From Desulfospira sp963664655 (GTDB lineage: Bacteria > Desulfobacterota > Desulfobacteria > Desulfobacterales > Desulfobacteraceae): a stretch of 64,000 nt of DNA. This document shows, piece by piece, positions 34,797 through 44,309 of the stretch; positions within the stretch are counted from its first letter, which is position 1; every line of letters starts with the position of its first letter. The position numbers and the translations under genes were made by a program. The DNA lies in NCBI GenBank assembly GCA_963664655.2, contig CAXXHM010000001.1, positions 124,001 through 188,000 of the forward strand. The letters are read 5' to 3'. The notes beneath the pieces were generated by a model that made no database searches, was not told where the DNA came from, and saw nothing but the letters and a program-made list of their open reading frames with translations.

Positions 34797-35588
34797 ATGG
34801 TGACATCATTGGAACAGTTTTTACAAGACCTTCTCAAGGAGGCCGGGCAGATCTGCCTTTCAGAGCAGGAAAATCTGACGGCCGGGGATATTGAGTTTAA
34901 AAATCAAAAAGATATTGTAACGGCCACGGATAAAAAAGTGGAAAATCTGGTTATTTCCAGGATCAAGGCCAGGTTTCCCGGCCATGATATCTTAGGAGAA
35001 GAAACCGGAAGGCATTGCAGCCCTGACAATAAGGACCGGTACCTGTGGGTCATTGACCCCATTGACGGCACCACCTCTTTTTATCACAACCAGCCCTTTT
35101 ATTCGGTGAGCATTGCCCTTCAAAAACAGGGGCAAACTATTCTGGGCGGGGTATTGGCACCGGCCCTGGGCCAGATGTTTACAGCCCAAAAGGGACATGG
35201 CGCCGTTTTAAACGGACACCCCATCACCGTGTCCAGCCGCCGCAATCTTATTGAATCGGTAATGGCCACGGGCTTTGCCTGCCTGAGGGCCGGACGTGAG
35301 CCCAATAACCTGGTCCATTTTAACCGGATTGTGCCACAACTACGGGACATCCGGCGGTATGGGTCGGCCGCCCTTGACCTGTGCTATACGGCCGCAGGAA
35401 AGCTGGACGGATTCTGGGAAATGGAACTGAACCTCTATGATATTGCGGCAGGGGCTCTGATTGCCGGAGAAGCCGGGGCTTTGGTAACGGATTTCTCAGG
35501 CGGCAACCAGTACCCTGAACAGGGGATTGTTGCCGCTAATCCGGTCCTGTCCCGATTATTGATTGACCTGCTGAACCCAAAACATTAA
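34797..35588 (+). CDS. Inositol monophosphatase family protein
   Basis: 263 residues from ATG 34797; a longer frame back to 34680 starts in non-coding-looking sequence. Metal-binding motifs of the Li-sensitive phosphatase superfamily: ILGEETGRHC (Glu), WVIDPIDGTTSFYH (Asp-x-x-Asp) and the C-terminal MELNLYDIAAGALIAGEAG, where WD is replaced by YD. It removes phosphate from inositol phosphate, 3'-phosphoadenosine phosphate or a related sugar phosphate; the substrate cannot be told. 10 bp separate it from the next small membrane gene. The gap 34597-34796 shows nothing that I recognise. Confidence 0.92.
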   Translation: MVTSLEQFLQDLLKEAGQICLSEQENLTAGDIEFKNQKDIVTATDKKVENLVISRIKARFPGHDILGEETGRHCSPDNKDRYLWVIDPIDGTTSFYHNQPFYSVSIALQKQGQTILGGVLAPALGQMFTAQKGHGAVLNGHPITVSSRRNLIESVMATGFACLRAGREPNNLVHFNRIVPQLRDIRRYGSAALDLCYTAAGKLDGFWEMELNLYDIAAGALIAGEAGALVTDFSGGNQYPEQGIVAANPVLSRLLIDLLNPKH

Positions 35589-35598
35589 TCTGTATTTT

Positions 35599-35847
35599 AT
35601 GAAATACGTGTTTGCCATTATTTTTATTCTCAGCCTGGCCGCAGGCTATGGCGTTTCTTACATCAACGGCCTGTCCCTAACCGGAACCGTTATCAGCCTT
35701 GCCGTTGCCGGGTTTGCAGGCTCCAGCATAATTGCCTTTATATTTGTATTTCTCTATTTTTTTGAACCGGAAACCGACAAGGAAAAAATTGAACGGCTAA
35801 AGGCCGAAATCAACCAGCTAAAAGACATCAAAAGGCTTGAGCCATGA
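35599..35847 (+). CDS. Small two-helix membrane protein
   Basis: 82 residues: two membrane helices (about 3-20 and 31-53), then a short charged coil (DKEKIERLKAEINQLKDIKR). The gene overlaps the rbgA start by 4 bp (ATGA), so it is probably translated with it. Function unknown; such small envelope proteins are often conserved only within a family of bacteria. Confidence 0.7.
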   Translation: MKYVFAIIFILSLAAGYGVSYINGLSLTGTVISLAVAGFAGSSIIAFIFVFLYFFEPETDKEKIERLKAEINQLKDIKRLEP

Positions 35848-36701
35848 ATATTCAATGGTTTCCAGGCCATATGCTGGAAACAAAAAAAATCCTGAATGAC
35901 TCCGTGTCCAGGGTGGATGCGGTTTTAGAGATACTGGATGCCCGGCTGCCAAGGGCCAGTGAAAATCCTTTTGTGGAAAAGCTGTGCCGGAACAAAGCCT
36001 GGCTCAAAGTACTCAATAAAAATGACCTGGCAGACCCCGTGGTCACGGAAAAATGGCTGGGCCGCTTTAACACCCGGGAAAAAATCCGGGCGGTTGCCAT
36101 CACCGGGACCAACCCCAAAGAGGCGGCCAAAGCCCTGAACGCCTGTGTTACTGCCATTAACCGAAACCGGGCCAGAAAAGTCAAGGTCATGGTCATGGGC
36201 ATTCCCAATACCGGAAAGTCCAGCATTCTCAACGCCCTGGCCGGCAAAAAAATTGCCAAAACCGGGAATGTGCCCGCCGTGACCCGCCACACCCAGCGGA
36301 CCAGCCTGAAAAACAACGTGGACATTTATGATACCCCGGGGCTTTTGTGGCCCCTGATTGAACCCAAAGAACGGGCCCTGGCTTTAGCCGCCAGCGGTGC
36401 CATTGCCGATACCGCATTAGATTACAATGATGTTGCATTTTTTGCCGCCGAATTTCTCTTATCCACCTACCCCCATCTTCTGCTTGCCCGGTACCCCTTT
36501 TTAGACCAGGCGCCCAGCCAGCCGGCCCAGCTTTTGGAAAGCATCGGGGCGGCCAGGGGCTGCCTGAAAAAAGGGGGGGTGGTAAATATGCAAAAGGCAT
36601 CCCAAATACTGATACAGGATCTTCGATCCGGAAAATTAGGAAGAATCAGCTTTGAAACCCCTGACCTTGAACCCAATGGAATGGAAAATGACACCCCTTA
36701 A
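35844..36701 (+). CDS. ylqF: Ribosome biogenesis GTPase RbgA/YlqF
   Basis: 285 residues. Circularly permuted GTPase: IQWFPGHMLETKK at the start, then G4-like VLNKNDLADP, G1 MGIPNTGKSSILNAL, a G2 threonine segment (VPAVTRHTQR) and G3 YDTPGLLWP. The C-terminal part matches YlqF/RbgA, which acts late in 50S subunit assembly. It overlaps the small membrane gene by 4 bp and the prc start by a few bases. Confidence 0.94.
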   Translation: MNIQWFPGHMLETKKILNDSVSRVDAVLEILDARLPRASENPFVEKLCRNKAWLKVLNKNDLADPVVTEKWLGRFNTREKIRAVAITGTNPKEAAKALNACVTAINRNRARKVKVMVMGIPNTGKSSILNALAGKKIAKTGNVPAVTRHTQRTSLKNNVDIYDTPGLLWPLIEPKERALALAASGAIADTALDYNDVAFFAAEFLLSTYPHLLLARYPFLDQAPSQPAQLLESIGAARGCLKKGGVVNMQKASQILIQDLRSGKLGRISFETPDLEPNGMENDTP

Positions 36702-38763
36702 CCCCAACCGGCCGGAAGCGGCCAAACCCCGGACAGGCCCCCTCAGATTTCTGTTGCCCGTTATCCTTTTCCTGCTGCTGTTGCCGGCCTTTGCCCCGGC
36801 CGAAACCCTGACACCGGACAAGGACCAGGCAAAACAATGCATCCGAATCATCAACACCCTGGAAAAAAAGCACTACCTGAACAAGCACCTGGACGATATC
36901 ATGTCCTCGGAGATTCTGGATCTTTATATCAAGACCCTGGACCCGTCCCGGTCCCTTTTTACCCGGACAGATATGGACCAGCTGGAAAAATACAGAACCC
37001 GGCTGGACAACGATCTGGTCCGGGGGGATTTAAACGCCGGGTTTGAGATTTTCAACCTTTACGAATCCAGGGCCGTGCTCCGCCTTGAAACCATCCTGGC
37101 CCTGATCAAAAATCACGACACCGACATTGACTTAAATTCCGATGAGACCGTTATCATCGACAATGAAAAACGGCTCCTTCAAAACAGCATAGACGACTTA
37201 AAAAAATTGTGGAAAAAGGATCTGGTCAACCATATCATTTCTTTAAAGGTGGGCAGCAAAGAGGAAGAAGACATATTTGAAACCCTTGAAAAAATATATT
37301 CAAGCCGCCTGAACCGGCTGCGCCAGACCAATTCCGGCGATGTATTTCAACTGTACATGAACAGTGCCACCGCCTGTTTTGATCCCCATACCGAATATTT
37401 TCCCCCCAGGGCGTCTGAAGACTTTGATATCCATATGAGCCTTTCTTTGGAAGGCATCGGGGCGGTTCTCCAAAATGAGTATGAATATACCAAGGTGGTT
37501 CGCCTGATCCCCAAAGGGCCGGCGGAAAAATCCAACCTGCTCCAGCCCGGTGATAAGATAATCGGTGTGGGCCAGGGAAAGGACGGGGAGATCAAAGACA
37601 CCATCGGCCAGAGAATCGACAAGGTGGTCAAACTGATCCGGGGCCCCAAAAACACCTTTGTCCGGCTGAAAATCATCCCGGCCAAGAAAAACGATGCCAC
37701 CACCACCATTGCCATTAAACGCGACAAGGTGGCGTTAGAGGAGCAGTCGGCCAAAAAAGAGGTGAAGACCATTGAAAAGAATCACCGGGAATATAAAATC
37801 GGGATCATTGAAATCCCGAATTTCTATATTGATTTTGAGGCATACCACCGGGGAGATAAAAACTATAAAAGCACCACCACTGACGTTAAAAATTTGTTGA
37901 CTCAGCTTAAAAAAGAACAGATTGACGGGCTGATCATGGACTTAAGAAACAACGGCGGGGGCTCCCTTAAGGAAGCCAACGACCTGACCGGGTTGTTCCT
38001 TAAATCAGGCCCCACGGTCCAGATCAAGACCAAGTACAATATCTCAAGGCTGTATGACGAAGACCCGTCCATTGACTATACCGGCCCGCTCATGGTGCTG
38101 ATCAACCGGATGAGCGCATCGGCCACTGAAATTTTTGCCGGGGCCATCAAAGATTACAACAGGGGGATCATCGTGGGCACCCGAAGTTTCGGCAAGGGCA
38201 CGGTCCAGGAACTCAGGTCCCTTGGGGATGGCAAACTCAAACTCACCACGGCCAAATTTTACCGGGTCTCGGGAGAAAGCACCCAAAACAAAGGGGTGGA
38301 GCCGGATATCCCCTTTCCCAGAATTTATAAAGTTGAAAATACCGGAGAAAGCAGCCTTGAGGGCGCCCTGCCCTGGGATACCATCCTAAGGACACCTTAC
38401 AGGGCTTACCCCAAACTTTCCGGGTTGGTCCACCCCCTGATCGAAAGCTATGAAACCCTTGCCGGCCAGTCACCGGGGATGATTTACCTTAAAAAGATGA
38501 TTGAACTGACCGATGAACGAAGCGAACGGACCGCACTTTCACTGAATCTTGCCAAACGACAGGAACGGCGCGCCAAAGAAGATGCCCTGGAAATGGACAT
38601 CGAGAACCGGTATCTTTCGGCCATGGGGCTTGAGCCCATTAAATCCCTGGACGATATTGACCCCAAAATCAACGAGTATAAAAACATCATCCTGGAACAG
38701 ACCGAGCAGTTAATGGCGGATTTCATTACCATGGCCCAGAAAAAAGGTCTGACCTGGCAATAA
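36688..38763 (+). CDS. prc: Carboxy-terminal processing protease (tail-specific protease)
   Basis: 691 residues from ATG 36688; in-frame ATGs at 36652 and 36676 lie inside the previous gene. The chosen start gives a signal peptide (FLLPVILFLLLLPAFAPA). An N-terminal helical domain is followed by PDZ (SLEGIGAVLQNEYEYTKVV) and the S41 catalytic core: DLRNNGGGSLKEAN, catalytic Ser in INRMSASATEIFAGA and Lys in RSFGKGTVQELR. The C-terminal extension is as in E. coli Prc. It degrades or trims periplasmic proteins at their C-termini. The start overlaps the ylqF end by 14 bp. Confidence 0.95.
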   Translation: MTPLNPNRPEAAKPRTGPLRFLLPVILFLLLLPAFAPAETLTPDKDQAKQCIRIINTLEKKHYLNKHLDDIMSSEILDLYIKTLDPSRSLFTRTDMDQLEKYRTRLDNDLVRGDLNAGFEIFNLYESRAVLRLETILALIKNHDTDIDLNSDETVIIDNEKRLLQNSIDDLKKLWKKDLVNHIISLKVGSKEEEDIFETLEKIYSSRLNRLRQTNSGDVFQLYMNSATACFDPHTEYFPPRASEDFDIHMSLSLEGIGAVLQNEYEYTKVVRLIPKGPAEKSNLLQPGDKIIGVGQGKDGEIKDTIGQRIDKVVKLIRGPKNTFVRLKIIPAKKNDATTTIAIKRDKVALEEQSAKKEVKTIEKNHREYKIGIIEIPNFYIDFEAYHRGDKNYKSTTTDVKNLLTQLKKEQIDGLIMDLRNNGGGSLKEANDLTGLFLKSGPTVQIKTKYNISRLYDEDPSIDYTGPLMVLINRMSASATEIFAGAIKDYNRGIIVGTRSFGKGTVQELRSLGDGKLKLTTAKFYRVSGESTQNKGVEPDIPFPRIYKVENTGESSLEGALPWDTILRTPYRAYPKLSGLVHPLIESYETLAGQSPGMIYLKKMIELTDERSERTALSLNLAKRQERRAKEDALEMDIENRYLSAMGLEPIKSLDDIDPKINEYKNIILEQTEQLMADFITMAQKKGLTWQ

Positions 38764-38775
38764 AGATGCGTTATC

Positions 38776-41700
38776 ATGCCTGCTTTTGGAAATAAGACAA
38801 AACGGGGCATATTATACGGTGCCGCACTGGTTATCGCTGTGGTGCTGTTATTCCCGTTTTTGGCGGAATATGCCTTAAACACGGCCCGGGTCAGGCAGAA
38901 AGTCGCCCATTTGGCCAAGGCCAGGGCCGGCATTGAAATCCAGCCTGAAAACATTGAATTTATGGTGGTGCCGGGGCACAAAGGGCTGGTGCTGGATGTG
39001 GGATTCAAGCACCTTCAATGCGCCTTTGACCCGTCGTTTAAAATCCGGGTCAAGGCCCTCTATGTTGAGCTGGATTCCTTAAAGCTGCTTTGGGGAAAGG
39101 TGTCTCCTGTAGGGATCAGCATAGACACGCCAGATATCTCGTTCACCCCGGCCAAGCCGCCCGGCCCTTCATCCCCAAAGCCGTCCCGGACCCTTGATTT
39201 AAACCCCAATCGTGAGAATGTTGAGAAATTCTTCAACCTGTTCCCGGACAGCCCCGATACCTTTGATCTGGCCCTCAGTAATTTAAAGTCGGATTATTTT
39301 AAATCCCTGAGCGGGATGATGACCGTTTCCAAAACCCGACGGGCCATTGAGCTTCACATCACCGTACAAAACGTTCATCTCTCCCGGCCAAAGATATCCC
39401 AGATCCCCCATCTTAAGACGTTCCCCATTCAGGCCATTGAATCTGAAACCGTGGAACTGTTTGCAGCCCTCTCAAAGGAAAAGGGCATCCAGGGGCATTT
39501 CACCCTGGGCGGGGTTGGGCTGATTCCGGATTCCGATTCGGGCAAACCGGTGGCGGCAAACTCGGTTCACGCTGAATTTGGGTTTTCAAGACAGGCCTGG
39601 TCCGTTAAACTCAGCCCCGCTGATGTGGTCTACCCCCGGGCCGGCCAGGCCGGAATGGAATTTTACACCGACAAGGATACCGGACAGACCCGGCTGACGT
39701 TTTCAGGATCAAGGGTTGACATTGACCAGGCAAGACAGGCGAGCCTGGCCCTGGGCAGCCACATCCGGGTGGTGGACCGCATATTTGACATCTTACGGGA
39801 GGGGATTGCCAAGGATGTAAAGGTCTCGTTTAACAGTGACGCCTTAGAGGAATTAACCCATTTAGGCCATCTGGTGATCACCGGTTCAGCTCAGGATGCC
39901 TCGGTTAAGATCCCCCAAACGCCGCTGCTGGTCACGGCCATCAACGGGAGCGTGGTGATCCGGGACAAAATCCTGAATGTGGATGCCCGGGCCGGCAGGG
40001 TGGGCGGCTCGTCCATCACAAAGGGAAAGCTTGAACTGGACCTGGAAAGCAGCCACCATCCCTTTACCGGTGAATTTGATATCCAGGCCGATCTTTCAGA
40101 CCTGCCGGCAAAGCTGATCTCCCTGATGCCGGACACCGGCCTTGCCAGGGAACTTGAAAAAGTTCATAACACGTCAGGATCAGCCGGGGCAAGGCTGTTT
40201 CTGGAAATGAAGATGGAAGACCCCCAGCCCATAGTCAAGGTTTTTGCAAAGGATGTTGCCGTCAAAGGGTCATACGAACGGCTCCCGCTGCCCATAAAAA
40301 TTTCAAAGGCAGAATTTGCTTATACCGGAGAATCGGTTATCCTGGACAACCTTTCGGGAAGCCTCCATGACAGTTTATTTGAAAAGATTTCAGCCGTTAT
40401 TGATTTATCTGGGTCGGATTATGCCTTAACCATTGCCTCGGGGAATGCATCTATCCGGCTTGAAGATGCGGCAATGGTTGTTGAGTCCATTCCGGCGCGT
40501 ATAGAACCCGTAATCCCGGCAACCGTTGTCTCAGGACGGGTTAACGTTAACCTGTCCCACCTGACAGGCCCTTTTTTTCATCCCGGGCAGTGGCGGTTCC
40601 AACTTGATGGTTCAGGCAGTGGTATTAAACTGAAAACCCCGTCCTCCCCAAAGGCTGTCCAAAATTTGTCCGGCCGGTTTAACCTTACGGATAAGGTTGT
40701 TCAGATCAGCGATCTGACAGCCGGTATCCATGACCTGTCCTGCCTACCGGGCAAGCTGCCCGGCTTCATCCTTAAGAGCATTGACCTGCCCTTGAAGTTG
40801 TCCCGGATGCACATAGACATGGAAAAGGGGACCCATCAGGTGTCCGGGCAGGTTTTATTCCCCGCCGGGGCCTTGCTCGGATTTGACCTTAAAGGAGATG
40901 ACCCGGACCATCTTCTGCCAACCCGACTTTCCCTGACCGACCAGAACCAGACCCGGGCGGTATTAAAATTCAACCGTGATCCGGATGCGGCATTAATTGA
41001 TTTTCAAGGACGCCTTCATTCAAAGACCATTGAAAATCTTTTCATCAAAGGATCGCCCCTTTACACCGGATTCATGCATTTTACCGGGAACAGCCCTTTG
41101 ACCATCTATAAAGATGAAACCTCAGGGTTTCATGCCGATATTTCCCACATCAATATAGACAGCCTGCTGGACAATCTTCACCAGACCAATCTAGGCCCCC
41201 ACCAGAAGCTGTGGGCAAAAAATGACGCCCATGTCAACGTCAAGACACTTTCCTTTAAAGGGTTTCCCGTATCCGATCTTGATGCCACCTTGAAACTGAA
41301 CAGGGACAGTACGGATATTCGGGTCAACCACCTTAACCTGTGCCATCTGGATGCCTCAGGCCGGATTGTCCTGACCGGGGACCTGACCTCACAGACCGCT
41401 TCACTGGATGCCGGCATCAGGGCCGTGGACAAAAAAAATATTGAGCCCACACTGGCCTGTCTGTTCAATAAAACCCACCTGATCCAGGGGCCGTTTTCCT
41501 TTTCCTGTGACCTGAACGCTAAAGCCGGTTTAGACCAGCTGTCTAAAAACCTGAACGGCGCCCTGTCCTTTCATTCAGCCAATGGCCGGATATTCAAGCT
41601 GACCCTGCTGTCCCGGATCCTGTCGGTTCTCAACGTCCTGACCGTCCCGGACCTTTCCCAGGACGGATTTTCATACCATACCTTTGATGTTGAAGGGGAT

Positions 41701-42033
41701 ATCAAAGACGGGGTCATTCACTTAAACAGGGCCGTTATTGACGGTGAAAATATGGCCATTATCTTTTCGGGCTGGATCTCCCCTTTTGAGAACGATATGG
41801 ATTTGACCTTTCTGGTGGCCCCGTTTAAAACCATTGACGCCATTATTCAACATATCCCGGTTCTCAGCACGGCCCTTCAGGGACGCTTGATTTCTTTTCC
41901 GGCCAAGGCAAAAGGGCCTGTGGATGACCCGGTGGTCACCCCGCTTCACCCGTCGGCCGTGGGCAAGGGCCTGGTCAACATCATGACCGATATCATTAAA
42001 ACCCCCATCAGACTGTTTCAGGAAACCCCTTAA
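38776..42033 (+). CDS. Giant AsmA-like (DUF3971/YhdP-type) envelope protein
   Basis: 1085 residues. N-terminal membrane helix (GILYGAALVIAVVLLFPFLA), then a very long beta-rich periplasmic part with repeated 'ISDLTAGIHD'-like strands and the AsmA_2-type C-terminus (SFHSANGRIFKLTLLSRILS, DFEGDIKDG-like segment, GPVDDPVVTPLHP). AsmA/YhdP/TamB proteins form long hydrophobic grooves that carry phospholipid to the outer membrane. It lies 12 bp after prc and 1 bp before the thioesterase gene. Which AsmA subgroup cannot be decided by eye. Confidence 0.85.
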   Translation: MPAFGNKTKRGILYGAALVIAVVLLFPFLAEYALNTARVRQKVAHLAKARAGIEIQPENIEFMVVPGHKGLVLDVGFKHLQCAFDPSFKIRVKALYVELDSLKLLWGKVSPVGISIDTPDISFTPAKPPGPSSPKPSRTLDLNPNRENVEKFFNLFPDSPDTFDLALSNLKSDYFKSLSGMMTVSKTRRAIELHITVQNVHLSRPKISQIPHLKTFPIQAIESETVELFAALSKEKGIQGHFTLGGVGLIPDSDSGKPVAANSVHAEFGFSRQAWSVKLSPADVVYPRAGQAGMEFYTDKDTGQTRLTFSGSRVDIDQARQASLALGSHIRVVDRIFDILREGIAKDVKVSFNSDALEELTHLGHLVITGSAQDASVKIPQTPLLVTAINGSVVIRDKILNVDARAGRVGGSSITKGKLELDLESSHHPFTGEFDIQADLSDLPAKLISLMPDTGLARELEKVHNTSGSAGARLFLEMKMEDPQPIVKVFAKDVAVKGSYERLPLPIKISKAEFAYTGESVILDNLSGSLHDSLFEKISAVIDLSGSDYALTIASGNASIRLEDAAMVVESIPARIEPVIPATVVSGRVNVNLSHLTGPFFHPGQWRFQLDGSGSGIKLKTPSSPKAVQNLSGRFNLTDKVVQISDLTAGIHDLSCLPGKLPGFILKSIDLPLKLSRMHIDMEKGTHQVSGQVLFPAGALLGFDLKGDDPDHLLPTRLSLTDQNQTRAVLKFNRDPDAALIDFQGRLHSKTIENLFIKGSPLYTGFMHFTGNSPLTIYKDETSGFHADISHINIDSLLDNLHQTNLGPHQKLWAKNDAHVNVKTLSFKGFPVSDLDATLKLNRDSTDIRVNHLNLCHLDASGRIVLTGDLTSQTASLDAGIRAVDKKNIEPTLACLFNKTHLIQGPFSFSCDLNAKAGLDQLSKNLNGALSFHSANGRIFKLTLLSRILSVLNVLTVPDLSQDGFSYHTFDVEGDIKDGVIHLNRAVIDGENMAIIFSGWISPFENDMDLTFLVAPFKTIDAIIQHIPVLSTALQGRLISFPAKAKGPVDDPVVTPLHPSAVGKGLVNIMTDIIKTPIRLFQETP

Positions 42034-42034
42034 T

Positions 42035-42787
42035 ATGGATGGCCACACGATTTACAGCCAAGAGTCCCAGGTGCCCTATTCCGCCCTGGATACTTACGGC
42101 CATATTAAAATTGATGCGCTGCTGACCCTGTTTCAAGATGCGGCATCCCTCCAGTGCAAATCCCTGGGCATATCCGGATATGACCTTTCCCCCAAAGGCT
42201 TGAAATGGGTGGTCTCAAGATACCAGGTCACCATCCACCAAAGCCCTGAATGGGCGGCCCCCTTTGTTCTCAACACATGGCGGGCCCCCTGGAAAAACCT
42301 GTATGAGTTGAGAAACTTTACCATATCCACCCCGGATGGCGGCCCCCTTGTGACGGCCTTAGGCATATGGATCATGATCAATGCCAAAAATTCCAAACCC
42401 GTCAGGCTTTCACCCCACTTGCCCAAGGCCTTGATGGAACCGACGGCCGCCCCTCCGGACCTGTGGGAAAGCGGCAGTGCGTTAGAGGCCTTTGACCGGC
42501 AGGTCCGGTTTAAAACCAGATACCAGGATCTGGATTTAAACGGGCATATCAATAATACCGTCTATGTAAAGTGGGCGGTTGAGGCACTGCCCGAGCCTTA
42601 CATCTCACGCTTTGTGCCCCAGCGGGCCGTGATCCGGTATTTAAAAGAATCCTTTCACCCGGATATCGTGATTTCACAAGTAAATATAACAGTCCAGGAA
42701 AGCCGGCTGACCAGCCATCATGCCATCCTTCGGGAAGAAAACCATGAGGCGCTTTGTGAATTAACCCTTACCTGGAAAAAGGTGTGA
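42035..42787 (+). CDS. Acyl-ACP thioesterase (FatA family)
   Basis: 250 residues, with two hot-dog halves. First half: VPYSALDTYGHIKIDALLTL, with LKWVVSRYQVTIHQSPEW. Second half: RYQDLDLNGHINNTVYVKW, which has the Asp-Asn-His layout of the family, and FVPQRAVIRYLKES. It releases fatty acids from acyl-carrier protein. It starts 1 bp after the AsmA-like gene stop, so co-translation is likely and a shared role in membrane lipid is possible. Confidence 0.88.
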   Translation: MDGHTIYSQESQVPYSALDTYGHIKIDALLTLFQDAASLQCKSLGISGYDLSPKGLKWVVSRYQVTIHQSPEWAAPFVLNTWRAPWKNLYELRNFTISTPDGGPLVTALGIWIMINAKNSKPVRLSPHLPKALMEPTAAPPDLWESGSALEAFDRQVRFKTRYQDLDLNGHINNTVYVKWAVEALPEPYISRFVPQRAVIRYLKESFHPDIVISQVNITVQESRLTSHHAILREENHEALCELTLTWKKV

Positions 42788-42793
42788 TCCGCC

Positions 42794-43285
42794 ATGTCCT
42801 TTGAAGCCCCTTCAGATCCCATGACAGCCAAAGCCCTGAATACCGCTGTCCGGTATCTGGCCCCCCGGGCCCGAAGTGTGGATGAGATCAAACAATATCT
42901 AGCCCGGAAAAATTTCGACGAAGCCTGCATAGACCAGGCGGTTCAGATATTAATAGAAAGGCATTACCTGGATGATCTGAAATTCGCGCGGCTGTTTGTT
43001 GACAGCCGCGCCAGGCACAATCCCAAATCCACTTTTCTTTTATCCCGGGAACTTAAAAGCAAAGGGATCAGCCGGGATATCATTCATAAAGCCTTGGACG
43101 GCCTGGACGATCAAGTACTTGCTATGGCTGCCGTTAATCGCAAAATCAAATTATGGCGAAACATACCGGACAGAGAAGCCGTCAGGAAAAAATGTTTCAA
43201 TTACCTTCGATACCGTGGATTTGCCTATCATATTTGCATGGAAGTTTGGGATAGCATCAAGAATTTCGAAAATCAGAACGAATGA
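42794..43285 (+). CDS. recX: Regulatory protein RecX
   Basis: 163 residues. Family three-helix repeats: ALNTAVRYLAPRARSVDEIKQYLARKNF, IDQAVQILIERHYLDDLKFARLFVDSRARH, then RELKSKGISRDIIHKAL. It binds RecA filaments and limits their activity. recA is not in the window. It starts 6 bp after the thioesterase stop. Confidence 0.9.
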   Translation: MSFEAPSDPMTAKALNTAVRYLAPRARSVDEIKQYLARKNFDEACIDQAVQILIERHYLDDLKFARLFVDSRARHNPKSTFLLSRELKSKGISRDIIHKALDGLDDQVLAMAAVNRKIKLWRNIPDREAVRKKCFNYLRYRGFAYHICMEVWDSIKNFENQNE

Positions 43286-43565
43286 CCTGTTGGTTTATTG
43301 ACAATCGGGTTATGATATTTTGACACATCCGGGGGGTGGGGCTTTCACGGTATGCTCAAAAAATGAGTAAAAAATGTTTCTTTTTAAGAAAAAAATTACA
43401 TAAAACTATTACCTTCTTTTCCACTTTTTTCTCACGCGGCTGAATCTCAAAAAAGCAGGGCTGAACCACACAGCACAAAATAATTGACATAACTATTTGA
43501 AATCATATTGCTTTTATATAGAACAAGGACGAAATACCCAAAAAACCCCGCCCCTGCCTGAAAAA
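43286..43565. other. AT-rich gap upstream of the PilZ gene
   Basis: Gap between recX and the sigma-54 promoter. It holds AT-rich sequence with short A and T runs (for example TTCTTTTTAAGAAAAAAA near 43380) and one sigma-70-like TTGACA at 43484-43489 followed by TATTGC 16 bp later. It could hold activator sites for the sigma-54 promoter; I see no gene. Confidence 0.35.
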
Positions 43566-43582
43566 TGGCACGATACCTGCAT
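43566..43582 (+). promoter_or_regulatory. Sigma-54 (RpoN) promoter of the PilZ gene
   Basis: TGGCACGATACCTGCAT matches the consensus TGGCACG-N4-TTGCW with one mismatch, and the GG and GC pairs are 12 bp apart as required. It lies about 45 bp before the ATG at 43627. Transcription would need an enhancer-binding activator. Confidence 0.7.
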
Positions 43583-43626
43583 TATTGTAAAGGAAACATC
43601 ACTTATTAACTAAAGGAAATCTTTTC

Positions 43627-44043
43627 ATGGTTGGCAGAAAGCGTACTGTTGAGAGACGCAAACATAAAAGGTTTAAGGCTGTAGAAGGAGCCTATGCTGC
43701 CATAAGCCCAAACTCCCACAAACTAGGGCAGATCATTGATATCAGCATGGGGGGGCTTTCGTTCAAGTACATTGACACGAAAAGTGAGACAAGGACGGAA
43801 CAAGGGCAGGAGGAAAAAGCCGTTTTTCTCTCCAGCATGGGGTATTATGTGGGAGATCTTCCCTTCCGGATCATCTCAGACTATGAAGTGACCAATGTGC
43901 CGTCATTCAGTTCCATGAAAGTCAGAAAACGGCATATCCAGTTTACTGATCTAAGCTTCAAACAGCTTTTTGATCTTGACTACTACCTTAAAAACAATGT
44001 ATCCGAACCTCTTGAAAAACTGCCCAAGCAGTATAAATCTTAA
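43627..44043 (+). CDS. PilZ-domain protein (c-di-GMP receptor)
   Basis: 138 residues from ATG 43627 (AAAGGAAATC upstream). N-terminal ERRKHKRFKAVEG supplies the RxxxR motif and IIDISMGGLSF supplies the D/NxSxxG motif, the two c-di-GMP binding motifs of PilZ. The remainder is a beta-barrel with a short helical C-terminus (FKQLFDLDYYLKNN). A single-domain receptor is expected to respond to c-di-GMP by binding a partner such as a motility or polysaccharide protein. It has its own sigma-54 promoter. Confidence 0.85.
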   Translation: MVGRKRTVERRKHKRFKAVEGAYAAISPNSHKLGQIIDISMGGLSFKYIDTKSETRTEQGQEEKAVFLSSMGYYVGDLPFRIISDYEVTNVPSFSSMKVRKRHIQFTDLSFKQLFDLDYYLKNNVSEPLEKLPKQYKS

Positions 44044-44154
44044 CTTCGCCGATTCTGTCCGGCGCCTTGGCTTTAACCATTCAAAAAGCCGGGTTCAGCC
44101 GTTTTCCCCTTTGGGCCGGACCATCTGACAGGCAAATCATTTTCTTTTTTTATT

Positions 44155-44264
44155 CGTAACTGTTCAGCAGTGCCCCATCTTCGCTCATTCAGGCCTTCTC
44201 ACATAGCAACAGTATGCTACGAAGTCCTGACCAAACAAATATGAAGCACTGATAAACAGTTACG
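44155..44264. repeat. Nested palindromic element R3 (110 bp)
   Basis: Outer arms CGTAACTGTTCAGCAGTGC (44155-44173) and its complement (44246-44264) match at 17 of 19 positions. Middle arms TCAGGCCTTC (44189-44198) and GAAGTCCTGA (44221-44230) match at 9 of 10. The tip is TAGCA/TGCTA. It sits between the convergent PilZ and M16 peptidase genes. Same design as R2 but a different sequence. Confidence 0.75.
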
Positions 44265-44309
44265 GACCCTGGTGTTGCTTAGTTTTCAGCATTGGCAGAA
44301 TAGTTACGT

